A DNA stretch of 64,000 nucleotides. Source: Lichenostomus cassidix. Taxonomy: Eukaryota; Chordata; Aves; Passeriformes; Meliphagidae. The notes below the pieces were generated by a model. The model was not told where the DNA came from, searched no databases, and was given only the letters and a program-made list of their open reading frames with translations. The stretch lies in contig CM039211.1 of NCBI GenBank assembly GCA_008360975.2, forward strand, positions 71,197,965-71,261,964. Direction: 5' to 3'. A program made the position numbers and the translations under genes. Positions 1 through 10,990 of this stretch are shown here, piece after piece; the first letter of the stretch is position 1; every line of letters starts with the position of its first letter.

Positions 1-1394
1 CCCATGAATTTGTTCCATGGATTATTTCAGCTACCTGTCTACTGAGAATCTCACCTGCTCAGGATGCAGCATACACTGAGGCATACACTTGAGGATTTTC
101 CAAATAGTGTTTGCAGCTCATTTTCTCCTTCTTTTTTTCTCCATAACATGCTTTCTTGGCCACTGCTGAACATTACCCTGGACTGCCTGTTATAAACTCC
201 AATTTCATCTCTGAGCTGTAGCAATTAGCACAGAGTACATTTCTTCTAACATAAAGATCAGGTTATTGGGATTTAGTTTTCCCTAGTTTTAGTGAATCAC
301 TTTACATTTGTGTGAAACAAACATTTTCTTTTCCTGTTCTACCACTGATTCTTGCTAACGCCTCTAATTCTTCAGTCAACCTTCAGCTTTCCTACAGGTA
401 AATATTACAGTCCATTACCAAAATGTGATGTTCTGATATTTCAACTGTCTTTTAATTAGTGTTAGAACTCCACTATCTAATTTAGTAACCTGGTTTCCTT
501 CAACGCTTTTATTGTGAGGAGTTTTGACAGAAACTTCTTGAAAAGCCAACTGAACTGTACTAACCAGCCCAATTCCCCTCCTCTGTGAGGTATTAAATTA
601 TCGTATCATGAGGTAGGATGTTGTTCAAGCTCTGAAAATTCTACCTGTCAAATGGAGCCGTAAAGATAATGAAATACTTCATAGTTTTTGCAACTCATCC
701 ACTATTAAGGCAATTTTTTTGAAACTTTTTGTGGGTCAGTTTTTTATCTCTCTGGGATGACGAAAACTTGTTGCTCCTCAAATAAAAGATGAGAGACTTC
801 AGGAAAGCAGTTACAGAAGAAACAAAGTACTTTAATAAACTCATAACTTAGAACAAGTTTTATAAAACTTATAATCTAGTGAATTTTTTATTAATAAGAA
901 TTTGAATATTTAATGGAATATGTAAGGAGTATAATTTTATAAATTTAACAAAAAATATTAATACTGAACAGAGATTTAAAGATGCTAAAAAAAAAATCTA
1001 GTAGAATGCTATTATGTTTTATCCTATAACAATTTTGCCCCAATTTTTTGTAGTTGTGAGGAATGAAGTGTGCAAAGAAGGGAGAACATTGGAGGGATGT
1101 GAGTAAATTGACAGAGGAACACTGCTTCAAGGCAAGAATCTTCCATTATCTGATCACTAATATAACTGTGTTTAATAAAAAAGGTGTCATGTGTTAATAT
1201 TTAATTTTCTAGTTTTTCTAATTTACATGCCATGAATCTAAGCCACTCTGTTTTGATCTCTGACCATCAGTAGATGTGGAAGTCAAAAGCATTCCTAGTA
1301 TAACTGCTACTCTACAGCTGTTGGACCTAAAGACCTTCTAATACTTTTCCAGAATTTCATGCTCATTCCTTTGGAGAGCAGATCCAGAGGGATA
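1..1394. other. AT-rich sequence, no gene recognised
   Basis: Single-copy-looking AT-rich DNA. The stretch around 840-1200 is especially A/T-rich. The only open frames are about 60 codons and have no recognisable content. I see no repeat ends, RNA gene or regulatory motif that I would defend. Confidence 0.6.
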
Positions 1395-1773
1395 TAGCAG
1401 CCCCAGAGTGATGGGGTGTTCAGACTGGAAAAGAGGAGGCTCTGGGGAGAGCTTAAAGCCTCTTCTAGTGCCAAAGAGGCTCCAAGAGAGCTGGAGAGAG
1501 CCTATACTGACACAACAAGAGGGAGTGACTCCAAACTGACAAAGGGCAGGACTAGATTAGATGTTAGGAAGAAATCCTTCCCTGTGAGGGTGGTGAGGCC
1601 CTGGCACAGGGTGTCCAGAGAAGCTGTGGCTGTCCCTGGATCCTTGGAAATGTTCCAGGCCAGGTTGGACAGAGCTCTAAGCAACCTCATCCAGTGGAAG
1701 GTGTCCATGTCTATGGCAGGTGGAGCTGGAGGATTTTTAACATCCCTTCCAACCCAAACCATTCTGTGATTCG
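1395..1773 (+). repeat. CR1 LINE fragment, 3' end
   Basis: A 5'-truncated CR1 copy in plus orientation. The block 1551-1650 (TTAGGAAGAAATCCTTCCC, then GTGAGGGTGGTGAGGCCCTGG) is the conserved part of the CR1 3' region. The copy ends at CCAACCCAAACCATTCTGTG near 1752-1771, the usual CR1 terminus. CR1 is a non-LTR retrotransposon of birds and reptiles that lacks a poly(A) tail and ends in short octamer repeats. Open frames on both strands here (1416-1769 plus, 1502-1858 minus) are by-products of the repeat. Confidence 0.92.
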
Positions 1774-4700
1774 AAGTGGTTTTTTTTCTGTGTAAAATGC
1801 AGTCAGACAAACATCCTGTCCATGAGTTGGGATTGTAGGTGCTGCCATAAGCCTGCACAAAGTCAGGACATCAAATTTTCTGCATACAGAAATAGAAATC
1901 CCCGTTGTATTTCCTCCTTCCCTTGATCCATCATTTCAGGTGTCTGTGTGCAGACTACAGGGATGCTGGTGTTGAACATGCTGGGTAAGGTTGTGGCTGA
2001 CTGGACAAAAAGATGGTTTGGTATGAACTTACCTGGAGTGTAATGACAGACATCTCAACAAGACCAATCTCCTCTGATTTTAAGAAGATAGAAAGAGGGT
2101 GTCTCAATCAGGGTCAGTCTTCCAAGACCCCATTTTAGTCTGTGTAGAGAAACAGGAAATCCTGGGAGTGACTAATTTGGCCTATTTTTATTTTTTTTAC
2201 TTTCGAATGGAATGAATCCTATCTAGACTCCACTGACTACACTGAGAAAGGGTGTATTTACCAGACCTGGGAGTGCGCAGTGACTGAGTCAGATGTGGAT
2301 GTCTCTCTTTAGTCTGGTGACTAACTAGAAGAGTATGAACTCTGCCTTCATATAGAACCCAAGCACAATTAGATTGCAATATAGGCAGACAGAAAAAGAT
2401 GTGCAGTGGGTCCTCAGCTCCTCTTCCAGATGAGTTAGCACCATGTCTCATAGCCTGTTTGCTTCTGGACACATTTTCCTTCTGGGCACATTTCCCAAGG
2501 CTCCCTTGAGCACAAGATATTCACATCCTGTAAAGGAGGAGAAAGGATTTGAAGAAAGTGAAAAGGTAAAAGTGAAAAGGCCACTCCTGTCACACAGATG
2601 TTGTGTAATACCTTTTGTCTGCCGGTTTTGATCAGCCTTCAGTAATTAGTATATGGCAAATACCTTCATAACAGGGTAAGATATAAAGGTATGGGTGGGC
2701 AGACGTCCTATATTATAAATCCTGCATGTTTCTTTCAACATTATAAAAATATTTAATTCAAGAAGATTTTAATGGTATTTTTTTGGCCTGTGAAAAAAAG
2801 TAAATTAATGGAATAAAAAATTTATAGGATAGGACAAAGATGTTAAAGATGAAAAAAAGAACAGTTGTTTTGCATTTTAAGTCTTGATATTGATCCTGAA
2901 ATTGCTGTTTCTCTTTCCATCTTGCTGGGGAAACTTTTCTTGTCACACAGCTGAAGGAGGTCTGGTTTTACTACAAAGCCCAGCAGTGATCCTTATCACT
3001 TCAGATAGATGTGCTCTTGCTGTGCTTAGTGGTCCTTCAACGTTTCTGGCATCCCTGGTTTAGCTCAAATCCCAGGGGAACAGACCCCAGGGCAGCAAAT
3101 GGACCACTGAATAATTTTCTACACTCTATATGAAGGAGCTGTGGAAAATCAGACTTGCTGCTGAAGATATTGCAAGCTTCTTGTCTGCCTTCATATCCCA
3201 ATTCTTAGGCACTTTTTTCCCCTCTTTTCCTTCAGCATAGAGAGTATGATCTGGATCCTCAAACTAGACACAAAATTATATTCGCTTATATTTCTAAGAG
3301 GCCTTGAGCCCATTTTGTTGACATTAGATACTCATTCCTCATGCTGCCATTTCAGGCTATTAAGGGTGAAAGGTCTATCATCTTACAGAGCTAAAAAAAT
3401 TAATTTATTCCTGGGTGGAAAGAGCAGGTTGATAAGCAGGCTTTGGTTTGGATCAGAATAGGAGGTAGAAAACAGCCACCATCTTTGCTTTCCAGATCAA
3501 GATCACAGTCAAATAGTCCAAAACTTTTATCATGAGATGATAGGAAAGCCCAAGGGATGAGAGAAAGAAAAAGAAAAATAATTGTGAACAATTTAACACG
3601 CAAAATATCTGTAATAGATTTGGGCACAGTATCACTGGAACCAACTCAGTAATGTTTAAAAAAGCAGATTGCAGAAGAAGTACAACAAAGTACAATACTG
3701 GATCAAAATTATCAGGTTTGTCTGGAAGATATTGGCTGTTTTTCAAAAGAAGCACTGTGTTGACACCCCAGTTTTGTGCTTTTATTCCCAAAAATTGTTG
3801 CTGAAATGGTCTGTATATAATGATACATCATTTCAGCTCTTTGCATTAGCCTACCAGCTTCATTTCAGAGTGCCTGAATTACCATTTCAAGTACTGTCTA
3901 TAAAAGTCCTGAGGAATTTACAGTTAAAAGTGAGCAAAAGATCATCTGCCAAGTATAATAGAACTGAAGTGATGTGTAACAAATTCACTTGCATGGGAAT
4001 TGCATTTCAGAAAGGACTTCAGATCTGGTTTTGAGTATATAGAATAATTCCATAAAGGAAATGAATGATTTAAAAGTAATCAAAATATTGTGCTTCGTTT
4101 TGGCTATAATAATACAAAGTTTCATCATGAGATTAAGGTGAAAAAATGAAAATGCCTGGAGACTCTGTCCCCTCCTGACAAAAAATTACTGGCTTCACGA
4201 AGTCCATGTCACTTCTCAGCTGCTCTACAGGAACATGATATTCCTGGGCATGATGCCTTCACTGTTTAGGAAAAGCCAATTAGTACCAAAATCTGGAGCA
4301 AAATGAGTGTCTCCATTGAATATGATGCTTTTCCCTCGGGGAAGAGGATGAAAGAGAAACAATATGTGACAGCACAGTCATGTTGCTTAATGCACGCCTG
4401 GAAGGAACCCAGCCATTGTTGTGAACAGCCTTGTTTAAAACCTCTGAGGAACAGAATTGTGTGTTTCACTCCAAACAAAAAAAAAAGGTAGAGAGAGAGA
4501 GAAAGGGATGTGTGAAATCAGTCCTTGTGTTTGGTTTTCATTTTTGCTGTTCTTGTGTGGTGGTGGGTGTCGGCTTTGTTGTGTGTATTTTTTGGTGGGA
4601 AATCAGAGTAATTTCACTAAATACTTTGCATGAAGGAAATTATTAAATACTGATTCACATGAACAAGCAGATATAATGAGTATGATTTTTTTTTTCTGTG

Positions 4701-4902
4701 TGTGAATTAAATGATCTCATGCAGTAGAAAATTAGCACCGGTTTTTTTCTTGACAGAAGTTGGTTCCAATTAGGTTTTTCTGTGATAATTAGCAGCCTAC
4801 AGTGGTTGTAGCTGCAGGGTTGTGAGGGAAACGAGACTGATTCTAAGCAAAAGATACAATTTAGTGTCATAACCTAAATCTCCAAAATGGAGCCTACATT
4901 CC
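1774..4902. other. Unique-looking intergenic sequence
   Basis: About 3.1 kb without a recognised gene or repeat. It is AT-rich with scattered A and T runs. The longest open frame (3669-4034, 121 codons) overlaps opposite-strand frames, shows no domain-like pattern and has no splice context I could defend. A purine run (GAGAGAGAGAAAG) lies near 4493-4505. Confidence 0.55.
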
Positions 4903-5055
4903 TGTGAAAGAGTTCCATCCCAGGAAGTGTCCAAGGCCAAGGAGAAGGCTTGGAGCATCCTGCTCTAGCAGAAGGCTCTCCCTGCCCATGGCAGGGAGGG
5001 GAATGAGATGATGTTTAGATTCTTTTCAACTCAAACCATTCTGAGATTCTGTAAT
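4903..5055 (+). repeat. CR1 LINE fragment, short 3' end
   Basis: A strongly truncated plus-strand CR1 copy. It has CCAGGAAGTGTCCAAGGCCA at 4920-4939, CCCTGCCCATGGCAGGGAGG at 4980-4999, and ends CTCAAACCATTCTGAGATTC near 5031-5050. It is more diverged than the copies at 9 kb and 61 kb. Confidence 0.85.
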
Positions 5056-5757
5056 CCTTTGATTTTATACTAGAAAAGAAAAAAGTGTTAATCATTCATT
5101 TTATTTGCTGATCCTCACATGGCACCTCTCTTTAGCAATGATTCACATTTTCAAGTAAATAGTTTTTATCCTAGTTTTGCATGTGTAATACTGGGAGACT
5201 GTTTTTATAGCATATTATCTGTGAATATATAGTAGTAAAATTTGAGCTGAGGAATGCTTTTACCTTATTTTCACCTTATTTTCCATCTCTAATATTTTAT
5301 CTCTTTTTGAATCCTGGCATTCCTCTCGCACCGACATGGTTTAGTGGTGGACTTGACATTGTTACTCTACTGTTTCAACTCAATCATGTAAAAGGCCTTT
5401 TCTTACTTAAAGGATTCTACGATTTTTATGATTTTATGTTTTGTATACAAAGTAAACATACTTTGAGTTCTCAAGTGCAAGATTTGCAAGAAAATGTCTG
5501 CACCTTGATGCAAACCATTTTCCTTCTGCAAGTTCTTAACAATTACTGCATCTGTCACTATTCCATGGCAAAACTTCTATTCCCTTCACTTGGTGGGATC
5601 AGCAGCATTCCTCTAATCCTCAAGGGCCCTGCATGGATAAAATCCTACTGTATTTCTCTCAGCCATGCCTAATTGGACTGGTCTTACAAGGTTTCTGCAA
5701 AACAAGTTCTCCCATTCTAAGGAACGTCCCTACCTAGAAGGTCCTGGCTCACAGTGA
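5056..5757. other. AT-rich sequence before the LTR
   Basis: No repeat ends or RNA genes are seen. A 121-codon open frame (5307-5672, plus) is rich in F, L, H and C with no motif I recognise. It is probably chance. Confidence 0.5.
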
Positions 5758-5762
5758 CTGAT
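5758..5762. repeat. Target site duplication, left copy (CTGAT)
   Basis: The five bases CTGAT sit directly before the TG start of the long LTR. The identical CTGAT sits directly after its CA end at 7426-7430. A 5-bp duplication is the length expected for ERVL-type (class III) avian retroviral elements. Confidence 0.8.
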
Positions 5763-7425
5763 TGTGGTGGTTTTGATTGGCTTAAAACATTAGCAAAGTA
5801 TTTTTAACATCTAAGAAAAATTTAAACCCCTCAGAAACTGTTGTAGTAAGCCTGAAAAAGTGTCTGAGGGGTGGGCAGTGGCACAAAGATAGCTCCTGTG
5901 TGTCCTGAGTGAAAGTTCTAGAAAATTTTCATCAAGTCCAGCAGAGCCAATCTCTGATGGCTCTGAAGGTAATGAACATGGTGCTGGCCAAGTTTGGGCC
6001 AATTAAAGGTGCTAGTTATGCCTCTGTGAAAACATATTTAAGAAGAAATCAAAACAAGATAGGCATGCACTTCTTTGTAGTTAGAAGAAGAAGAGGAGGT
6101 AGAGGTAAAAATATGTGAAGAGAAAACAACATGGAGACGCCAAGGTCAGTGAAGAAGGTGGGGGAGGAGGTGCTCTGGGTGCCGGAGCTGAAAACCCTCT
6201 GCTAGCCATCATGAAGGCCATGGGGGGGGAAGGAGGTCCCTCTGCAGCCCATGGAGTCCACAAGAATGCAGAAATTCACCCACAGCCCATGTCAGAGGAA
6301 CAAGTGGATGCCTGGAGGAAGCTGTGAACCAGTGGGAGTCTCATCTAAAAAGTTAAAGCTACAAAGGCCTTGCAAGGGAGAGAAAAGCCTTGCTCCTGGG
6401 ATGGAAGCAGCCTGGCCTTGGCTCAGGAGAGTCTGTACAGCACTCTATGCACAAAGAGACTCATGTTGCAACAGAATTCGGGCGGGATGTTGCTCGTGAG
6501 ATTGGACCCACGCCAAAGAAGTTCCCAGAGGACTGTCTCTCATGGGACAGACCCCATGGCTAAGTAGAGAACCTCTCTCCCTGATTGGACTGACCAGAGA
6601 ACAAACCCCTACCCTGTCCCCTGCCCATGCTGTTGGTTTGGGAAGAGGGAAGGGGGGTGAGTGGAGAGACTGGCTCTTTGTGGCTAGCACAGGTCTTTCC
6701 CATGAGAATTCTTTTTGTGTTTTATAAACAAAGATAAAGTTTGGATGTTATTAAAAACAGTGTCTCAAGATTTGGACAGTGCAGGCCTGGCCAGTCAGGC
6801 CTAGGGGGAGGTTTCTGGCTGACCAATCTGGGTGACCTTTAAAAACTCTATATATATGTTGGATTCAAACAATAAAGTACTTTTTTCTATGCCACGCTGA
6901 GAATTGGGGCTTTCCTTCTCTGCTAGTGGCTCAACAGCAGCACTTCTTAAGAGGGAGGGGGTGAGAGCAGAGAAACTGTCTAGAGAGAGAGAGAGAAGTA
7001 GAGATAAAGAGTATTTGCAGTAGAAGAACTGTGATGATGAATAGATTTATGGACCTGCTCTGTAGACTGAAAAAATACCCCACACCCTGCCCCCCTGCCC
7101 AAGCTGTTGGTTGGAAGGAGGAAAGGGGGTGAATAAAAAATTGTGTTCGTAAGAGAGACGGGGGTGAGTAAACAAAATAGTGTATGAAAAGTTTATTTTT
7201 GCCTGTCATTTATCCTCCAACTCAGTTAGGTAATTAAATCACTTTGCAACTTTAAGTTTAGAGCCTGTCTGCCCTTTCTTCCATGTGTCCTCCTACCAGT
7301 GTCCTATCTCACTTAACTCATGAAATTGGTGTGTGTCTTTACAGTTTTTTTCTTTCCCCTCTCCTACACTTCTGCAGCAAGAGAGAGCCGGAGTGCCGGC
7401 GTTTAGTCAGAGTCAAACCCCAACA
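5763..7425 (+). mobile_element. Long ERVL-like solo LTR, interrupted by a second LTR
   Basis: The element starts TGTGGTGGTTTTGATTGGC at 5763, ends CAAACCCCAACA at 7425, and is bounded by a perfect 5-bp CTGAT duplication. It is 1,663 bp, or about 1.4 kb without the inserted 264-bp LTR at 6679-6942. No gag, pol or env sequence lies inside, so it reads as a solo LTR left by recombination. The 5' two thirds (5900-6600) resemble, from memory, a long LTR family common in songbirds. Small open frames inside (5909-6118; 6115-6327, with a glycine-rich stretch) belong to the LTR and are not judged to be genes. The 3' part carries repeated G-rich segments. Class is assigned from the duplication length and the TG...CA ends; the family name was not verified. 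Confidence 0.8.
6679..6942 (+). mobile_element. 264-bp ERVK-like solo LTR nested in the long LTR
   Basis: It starts TGTGGCTAGCACAGG and ends CTCAACAGCAGCA. A TATA-like run lies at 6849-6857 and an AATAAA at 6871-6876, a promoter-to-polyadenylation spacing expected of a compact LTR. The minus-strand copy at 63452-63714 matches it along its whole length (264 versus 263 bp), which fixes both boundaries. The flanking hexamers here are GCTCTT (6673-6678) and CTTCTT (6943-6948), matching at 4 of 6 positions: a decayed 6-bp target duplication at best. No internal retroviral sequence is attached. Confidence 0.85.
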
Positions 7426-7430
7426 CTGAT
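7426..7430. repeat. Target site duplication, right copy (CTGAT)
   Basis: Directly follows the CAACA end of the long LTR and is identical to 5758-5762. Confidence 0.8.
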
Positions 7431-7489
7431 ATTGATGAAAACCTTTTTCTGATTCTATATAAAGAGCAAAAGACTTTCCTTTGCAGGAG

Positions 7490-7505
7490 AAAAAAAAAAA
7501 AAAAA
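7490..7505. repeat. A16 homopolymer
   Basis: An uninterrupted run of A located 25 bp before the CR1 end at 7531. It is not obviously the tail of a retrocopy. Confidence 0.9.
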
Positions 7506-7530
7506 GTGTAATTGAAAATCTGGGCTTTTG

Positions 7531-8005
7531 GAATGGTTTGGGCTGAAAGGGACCTTAAAGATCATTCAGTTCCAACCCTCCTGCCAAGAACAGGCACACC
7601 TTCTGCTAGACCAGGTTGCTTCAAGACCTATCTAATCTTGTCTTAAACACTTCCAGGGATGGGACATCCACAGTTTCTCTGGACAACCTGTCCCTGTGGT
7701 TTACCACCCTCACAATGAAGAATTCCTTTCCTAACATCTAATCTAGCTGTGTCCGCTGGCAGTGGGAAGCCATTCCCCTTGTCCTGTAACTCCAAGCCTT
7801 TGTCCAAAGTCCCTCTCGAGGTCTCAGAGCCCCTTTAGGCACTGGCAGGTGCTCTAATGTATCCAAAGAACCCTTTCTTCTCCAGTCTGAACAGCCACAG
7901 TTCCCTCAGCCTGTCTCCAGCCCCCTGGGCATCTTTATGGCCTCCTCTGGACTCATTCCAACAGGCTGATGTCCTTCCTGTGCTGGGAACCTCAAAGCTT
8001 GATGC
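7531..8005 (-). repeat. CR1 LINE fragment, about 475 bp, minus strand
   Basis: Read on the plus strand it begins GAATGGTTTGGGCTGAAAGG (the complement of the CR1 3' end). It continues through CCAGGGATGGGACATCCACA, CAATGAAGAATTCC and the upstream block CTTCTCCAGTCTGAACAGCC (7878-7897), ending near CCTCAAAGCTTGATGCC. It is one of the longest CR1 3' regions here and moderately diverged. Confidence 0.92.
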
Positions 8006-8839
8006 CATTGTCCATCTCCCCTTTTAGTGGAGGGGGAGAATCACTTTCCTTAACCTGCTGGTCAGGCTTCTTTATATTTATGTGCATATTTTACATATTA
8101 TTTCATATCCCTGTACACAACACTCTTCTGAGCAGTGTGACAGTGAATTTGTGTTGTTTCATGGCCCTGCTCAGCTAGAGGAAATACTGATCTCTGCAGA
8201 TCAGATCCAGAGGCAAAGACAAACCCGGAGGATGCTGTCACCATCCCCTGCCCACTGCTCCCTTCAGCTTCGTAGGGGAAAGGAGCAGGATTGATCTGGG
8301 GTACATCAAGGGTGGTGGGTTTATGAGGTTTATTTCTGAGTGTAAAAGCAGGTCTGTGTGGATGCACAGCCCTGGGGAAGGAGGGCGAGCCAGCCCTGGC
8401 TGAGGAGGATGCAGCAGATGCTCGGTGCCATCTAGTGGGGTGAAGCACGGTGAGCACCGAGAAGGCTGAACAAAAAAGGGCCTAATCTCGCAGGTTATTT
8501 CATGGACCTCTGCTCACTACAATTTATATTTCTCTGCAGGGCAGAAAGCCACGGTCCTGTATGCATAAATACATACTCATAACACGCACGTCAGCACAGC
8601 AAAGTTTAGTGCCATGGCAGAGCTGGTTTTCTCACGGAGAGCATTCTCTGCCTCTTATCTTGCAGCTCCAGCTCTGAAGTAGAGAGTTCTGCAGGGGTGA
8701 GCAGCACGAATTTCTACCTGCTATGCCTTTTCTGCTTCCTGGGAACTAAGATTAAAAGGGAAAGAATGAGAGAGAATTAGGTTGTTTGTGTGGTTTTGAG
8801 GAAAGGCAGAGAGTATTGGGATAGTTCAAAGGGGAGAAG
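8006..8839. other. GC-richer unique patch between two CR1 copies
   Basis: The segment 8140-8460 is clearly richer in G and C than its surroundings and includes the CTCF-like core at 8427-8438. Open frames on both strands (8082-8294 plus, 8098-8457 minus) overlap each other and show no family signature. It could be a small regulatory or insulator-like element. I see no exon. Confidence 0.45.
8427..8438 (-). promoter_or_regulatory. Candidate CTCF binding core
   Basis: The plus strand reads GCCATCTAGTGG. The minus strand reads CCACTAGATGGC, followed by ACC, and fits the CTCF core CCASYAGRKGGC at all 12 positions. It lies in a GC-richer, repeat-free patch, flanked by CR1 at 7531-8005 and 8840-9194. 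Sequence alone cannot show occupancy. Confidence 0.5.
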
Positions 8840-9194
8840 GTTCCAAAGTGACCTAACTGTGGCCTTCCAGTGCCTGAAAGGGCTGCAAGAAAGCCAGAGA
8901 GAGACTTTTGAAGGGGCTTGAAGTGGTAATTGAAGGGAGAATGGCTTTAAACTGACAGAGAGAGGTTTAGATTAGATTTTGGGAAGGAATTCTTCCCTGT
9001 GAGGGTGGTGAGGCCCTGGCACAGGGTGCCCAGAGAAGCTGTGGCTGCCCCTGGATCCCTGGCAGTGTCCAAGGCCAGGCTGGACAGGGCTTGGAGCAGC
9101 TTGGGACAGTGGAAGGTGTCCCTGCCCATGGAAGAGAGACAGAACAAAATGAGATTTAAAATCCCTTCCGACCCAAACCATTCTGTGATTCCAT
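8840..9194 (+). repeat. CR1 LINE fragment, well preserved
   Basis: Begins around CTGTGGCCTTCCAGTGCCTG (8858-8877), contains GTGAGGGTGGTGAGGCCCTGG (8999-9019) and the CCCTGGATCCCTGGCAGTGTC block, and ends CCCAAACCATTCTGTGATTCC. It shares the same diagnostic block with the copies at 59 kb and 61.5 kb, so the three are close subfamily relatives. Confidence 0.94.
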
Positions 9195-9737
9195 AAATCA
9201 CAGCAGGAAATTTTGGGAAAACATAACAATACTTGGTGTCTGGCTAATAATTAATAAATAAAGGCCTCTATTTGCTCTGAGTCTATGAGGCCCTGTAGTA
9301 TAGCCAAATATAAAACAGAGGAGAATTGGAGTCCCTAATCTTTGTCCTATTAGAAATGATGACAGAGGAAAACAGGACACTATCAAACTGGAATGGTTGC
9401 TAAAGGTCCATGGAGGAGTCAACATATCTAGTGAGTATTTTCCTGGCCAACACAACTCACTGAAGTCATGTATGTCCTTTTCTGGATACTTCCTGGAATT
9501 ATTATAGGAAGTCACAAATCTATTTAACCAAAAGTATAGATGCAAATTTAACACACATTCTTTCTAAAACTGAAGGGATTATTTGCTATTTTAACCTCAC
9601 CTGTAAGAAACAGAATATGGGATCCTGTTTCTCAGCCAATTCAGATCACTGTTGCAGAAAACTATTTCCAAATAAGTCACAGATAGGGTCAGAATGACCA
9701 AGATGCTCAAAATGCCACACAGAAGTGGTGGGGTTTT
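9195..9737. other. Unique-looking sequence
   Basis: No recognised repeat or gene. The minus-strand open frame at 9198-9554 starts just past the CR1 end and has no motif of note. Confidence 0.5.
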
Positions 9738-9862
9738 TGTTGTTATTTGCTGAATTTTTTTAATTTTTTTTTTTTTTGTTTGTTTGTTTGTTTTTGGTGC
9801 GGTCTTTTTTGTTGTTGTTGTTTTGGGTTTTTTGTTTGTTTTTTTGTTGGCTTTTTTCCCCA
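9738..9862. repeat. T/G-rich low-complexity tract
   Basis: Runs of T broken by single G or GG (TTTG and TTG units), with almost no A or C on the plus strand. It is the opposite-strand counterpart of the A/C tracts at 10738 and 33444. It creates a lysine/threonine-rich minus-strand open frame (9597-9869) that I do not regard as a gene. Confidence 0.85.
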
Positions 9863-10643
9863 TTAACATTTAAAAAAATCTGAACCACCTTAACAGGCAT
9901 AAGACTTCTGAGGCTTGATAAACATCTTCCAGTTACCTATGAGGTGCTCTTTTTGTACCCTAGAAATCAAAAGGGTTTTCTCATTCCTAGGAAGGCCTTT
10001 CTCTCAAAAAAACCACCTGTAGCCAAGGAACTGGAATTCAGCCAAAGGCAATTAAAGAAATTCAGTCGGTTGCCAAAGCAAATGGAAACGTGTTGGAGCT
10101 CAGAGGTGGTAATCTCTCCTATACAAAAGTATGAATAAAAGTTGTTCCAGTCGTCTGTGGTCAAATAGCTGAAATGCCAAGAAATGGGTATCATGTCTCA
10201 AGCTGTGGCACAGGGCCATGCCTGGCAGTTCCTGACTGACAGAGCTCTCTCTTTGTTCAGCAGCCTCTGCTCTGAGAGTCTCATTGCTGTGCATCTCACT
10301 GCTGTGTTCAGGCAGTTAATTAAAGAGCCTGAGTCTATTTTAGCTAGAGTGATGAGGAGTGAGTGCTCAAATCTTCTCCAGAATAGCAGAGGGACCCTCA
10401 GGGTAGGAGGACAGAGATCCCTGTGCCAGAATTTCTGCCTGTCAGCTTCACCTTTTTCTCTTTCAGGGCAGTTTGGTCAATAAGTGAATGAATACCACTG
10501 GGACTCCTTTTGCACATAAATCAGTGAAATCCAGGGTTATACTTCCTCTTGCACAGTCTCTGACCATGATATTTGTGCTGCTGGAAAAGAAGACGTTGGA
10601 GAGCTTCACAAGCCTGGAGGTTGGTGAGTTAGACAAAGTCTTT
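9863..10643. other. Unique-looking sequence
   Basis: No repeat ends or RNA genes seen. Open frames of 64 to 99 codons overlap on both strands near 9944-10483 and have no supporting features. Confidence 0.5.
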
Positions 10644-10673
10644 GGAAATGAAATCTTCGGAAATGAAATCTTC
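10644..10673. repeat. Perfect 15-bp tandem duplication
   Basis: GGAAATGAAATCTTC occurs twice without a gap (10644-10658 and 10659-10673). It looks like a small replication-slippage duplication. Confidence 0.9.
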
Positions 10674-10737
10674 TTTATGTGAGTGGGTATTTCAATTCTT
10701 GTTTCCCACTCAATTTACTTCAAAAGTACAAAAACCA

Positions 10738-10990
10738 TAACCCCCCCTAAAACAAACAAACAAAACCAAACAAAAACACAAATGAGACCCAACAAAAACA
10801 ACAAAAAAACCCAAAACCAACCAAAGAAAACAAACAAAAACTCCCAAGCCCCACAAAAAACCAAAAACAAACAAACAAATCCCCAAACCAAAACAGAAAT
10901 AAACAAACAAAAATACAAAACAAAACAAAACCAAAACAACAGAACCCCAGATCAAACAAACAAGCCCAGAATATCCCAAACCTAAAACCC
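10738..10990. repeat. A/C-only low-complexity tract, about 250 bp
   Basis: The plus strand is nearly all A and C, in irregular AAAAC, AAAC and CCAAA units, with very few G or T. It gives spurious open frames on both strands (lysine/asparagine/threonine-rich on plus, phenylalanine/cysteine-rich on minus). A very similar tract lies at 33444-33692. Confidence 0.92.

Noticed and set aside
1416..1858. Open frames of about 117 codons on both strands
   Set aside because: They lie over a CR1 3' region. CR1 3' ends regularly give open frames in both directions and encode no protein there.
5909..6327. Two overlapping small plus-strand frames, one glycine-rich, inside the long LTR
   Set aside because: They fall wholly inside an LTR with defined ends and target duplication. 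No retroviral gene domain is present.
9597..9869. Lysine/threonine-rich minus-strand frame
   Set aside because: Produced by a T/G low-complexity tract.
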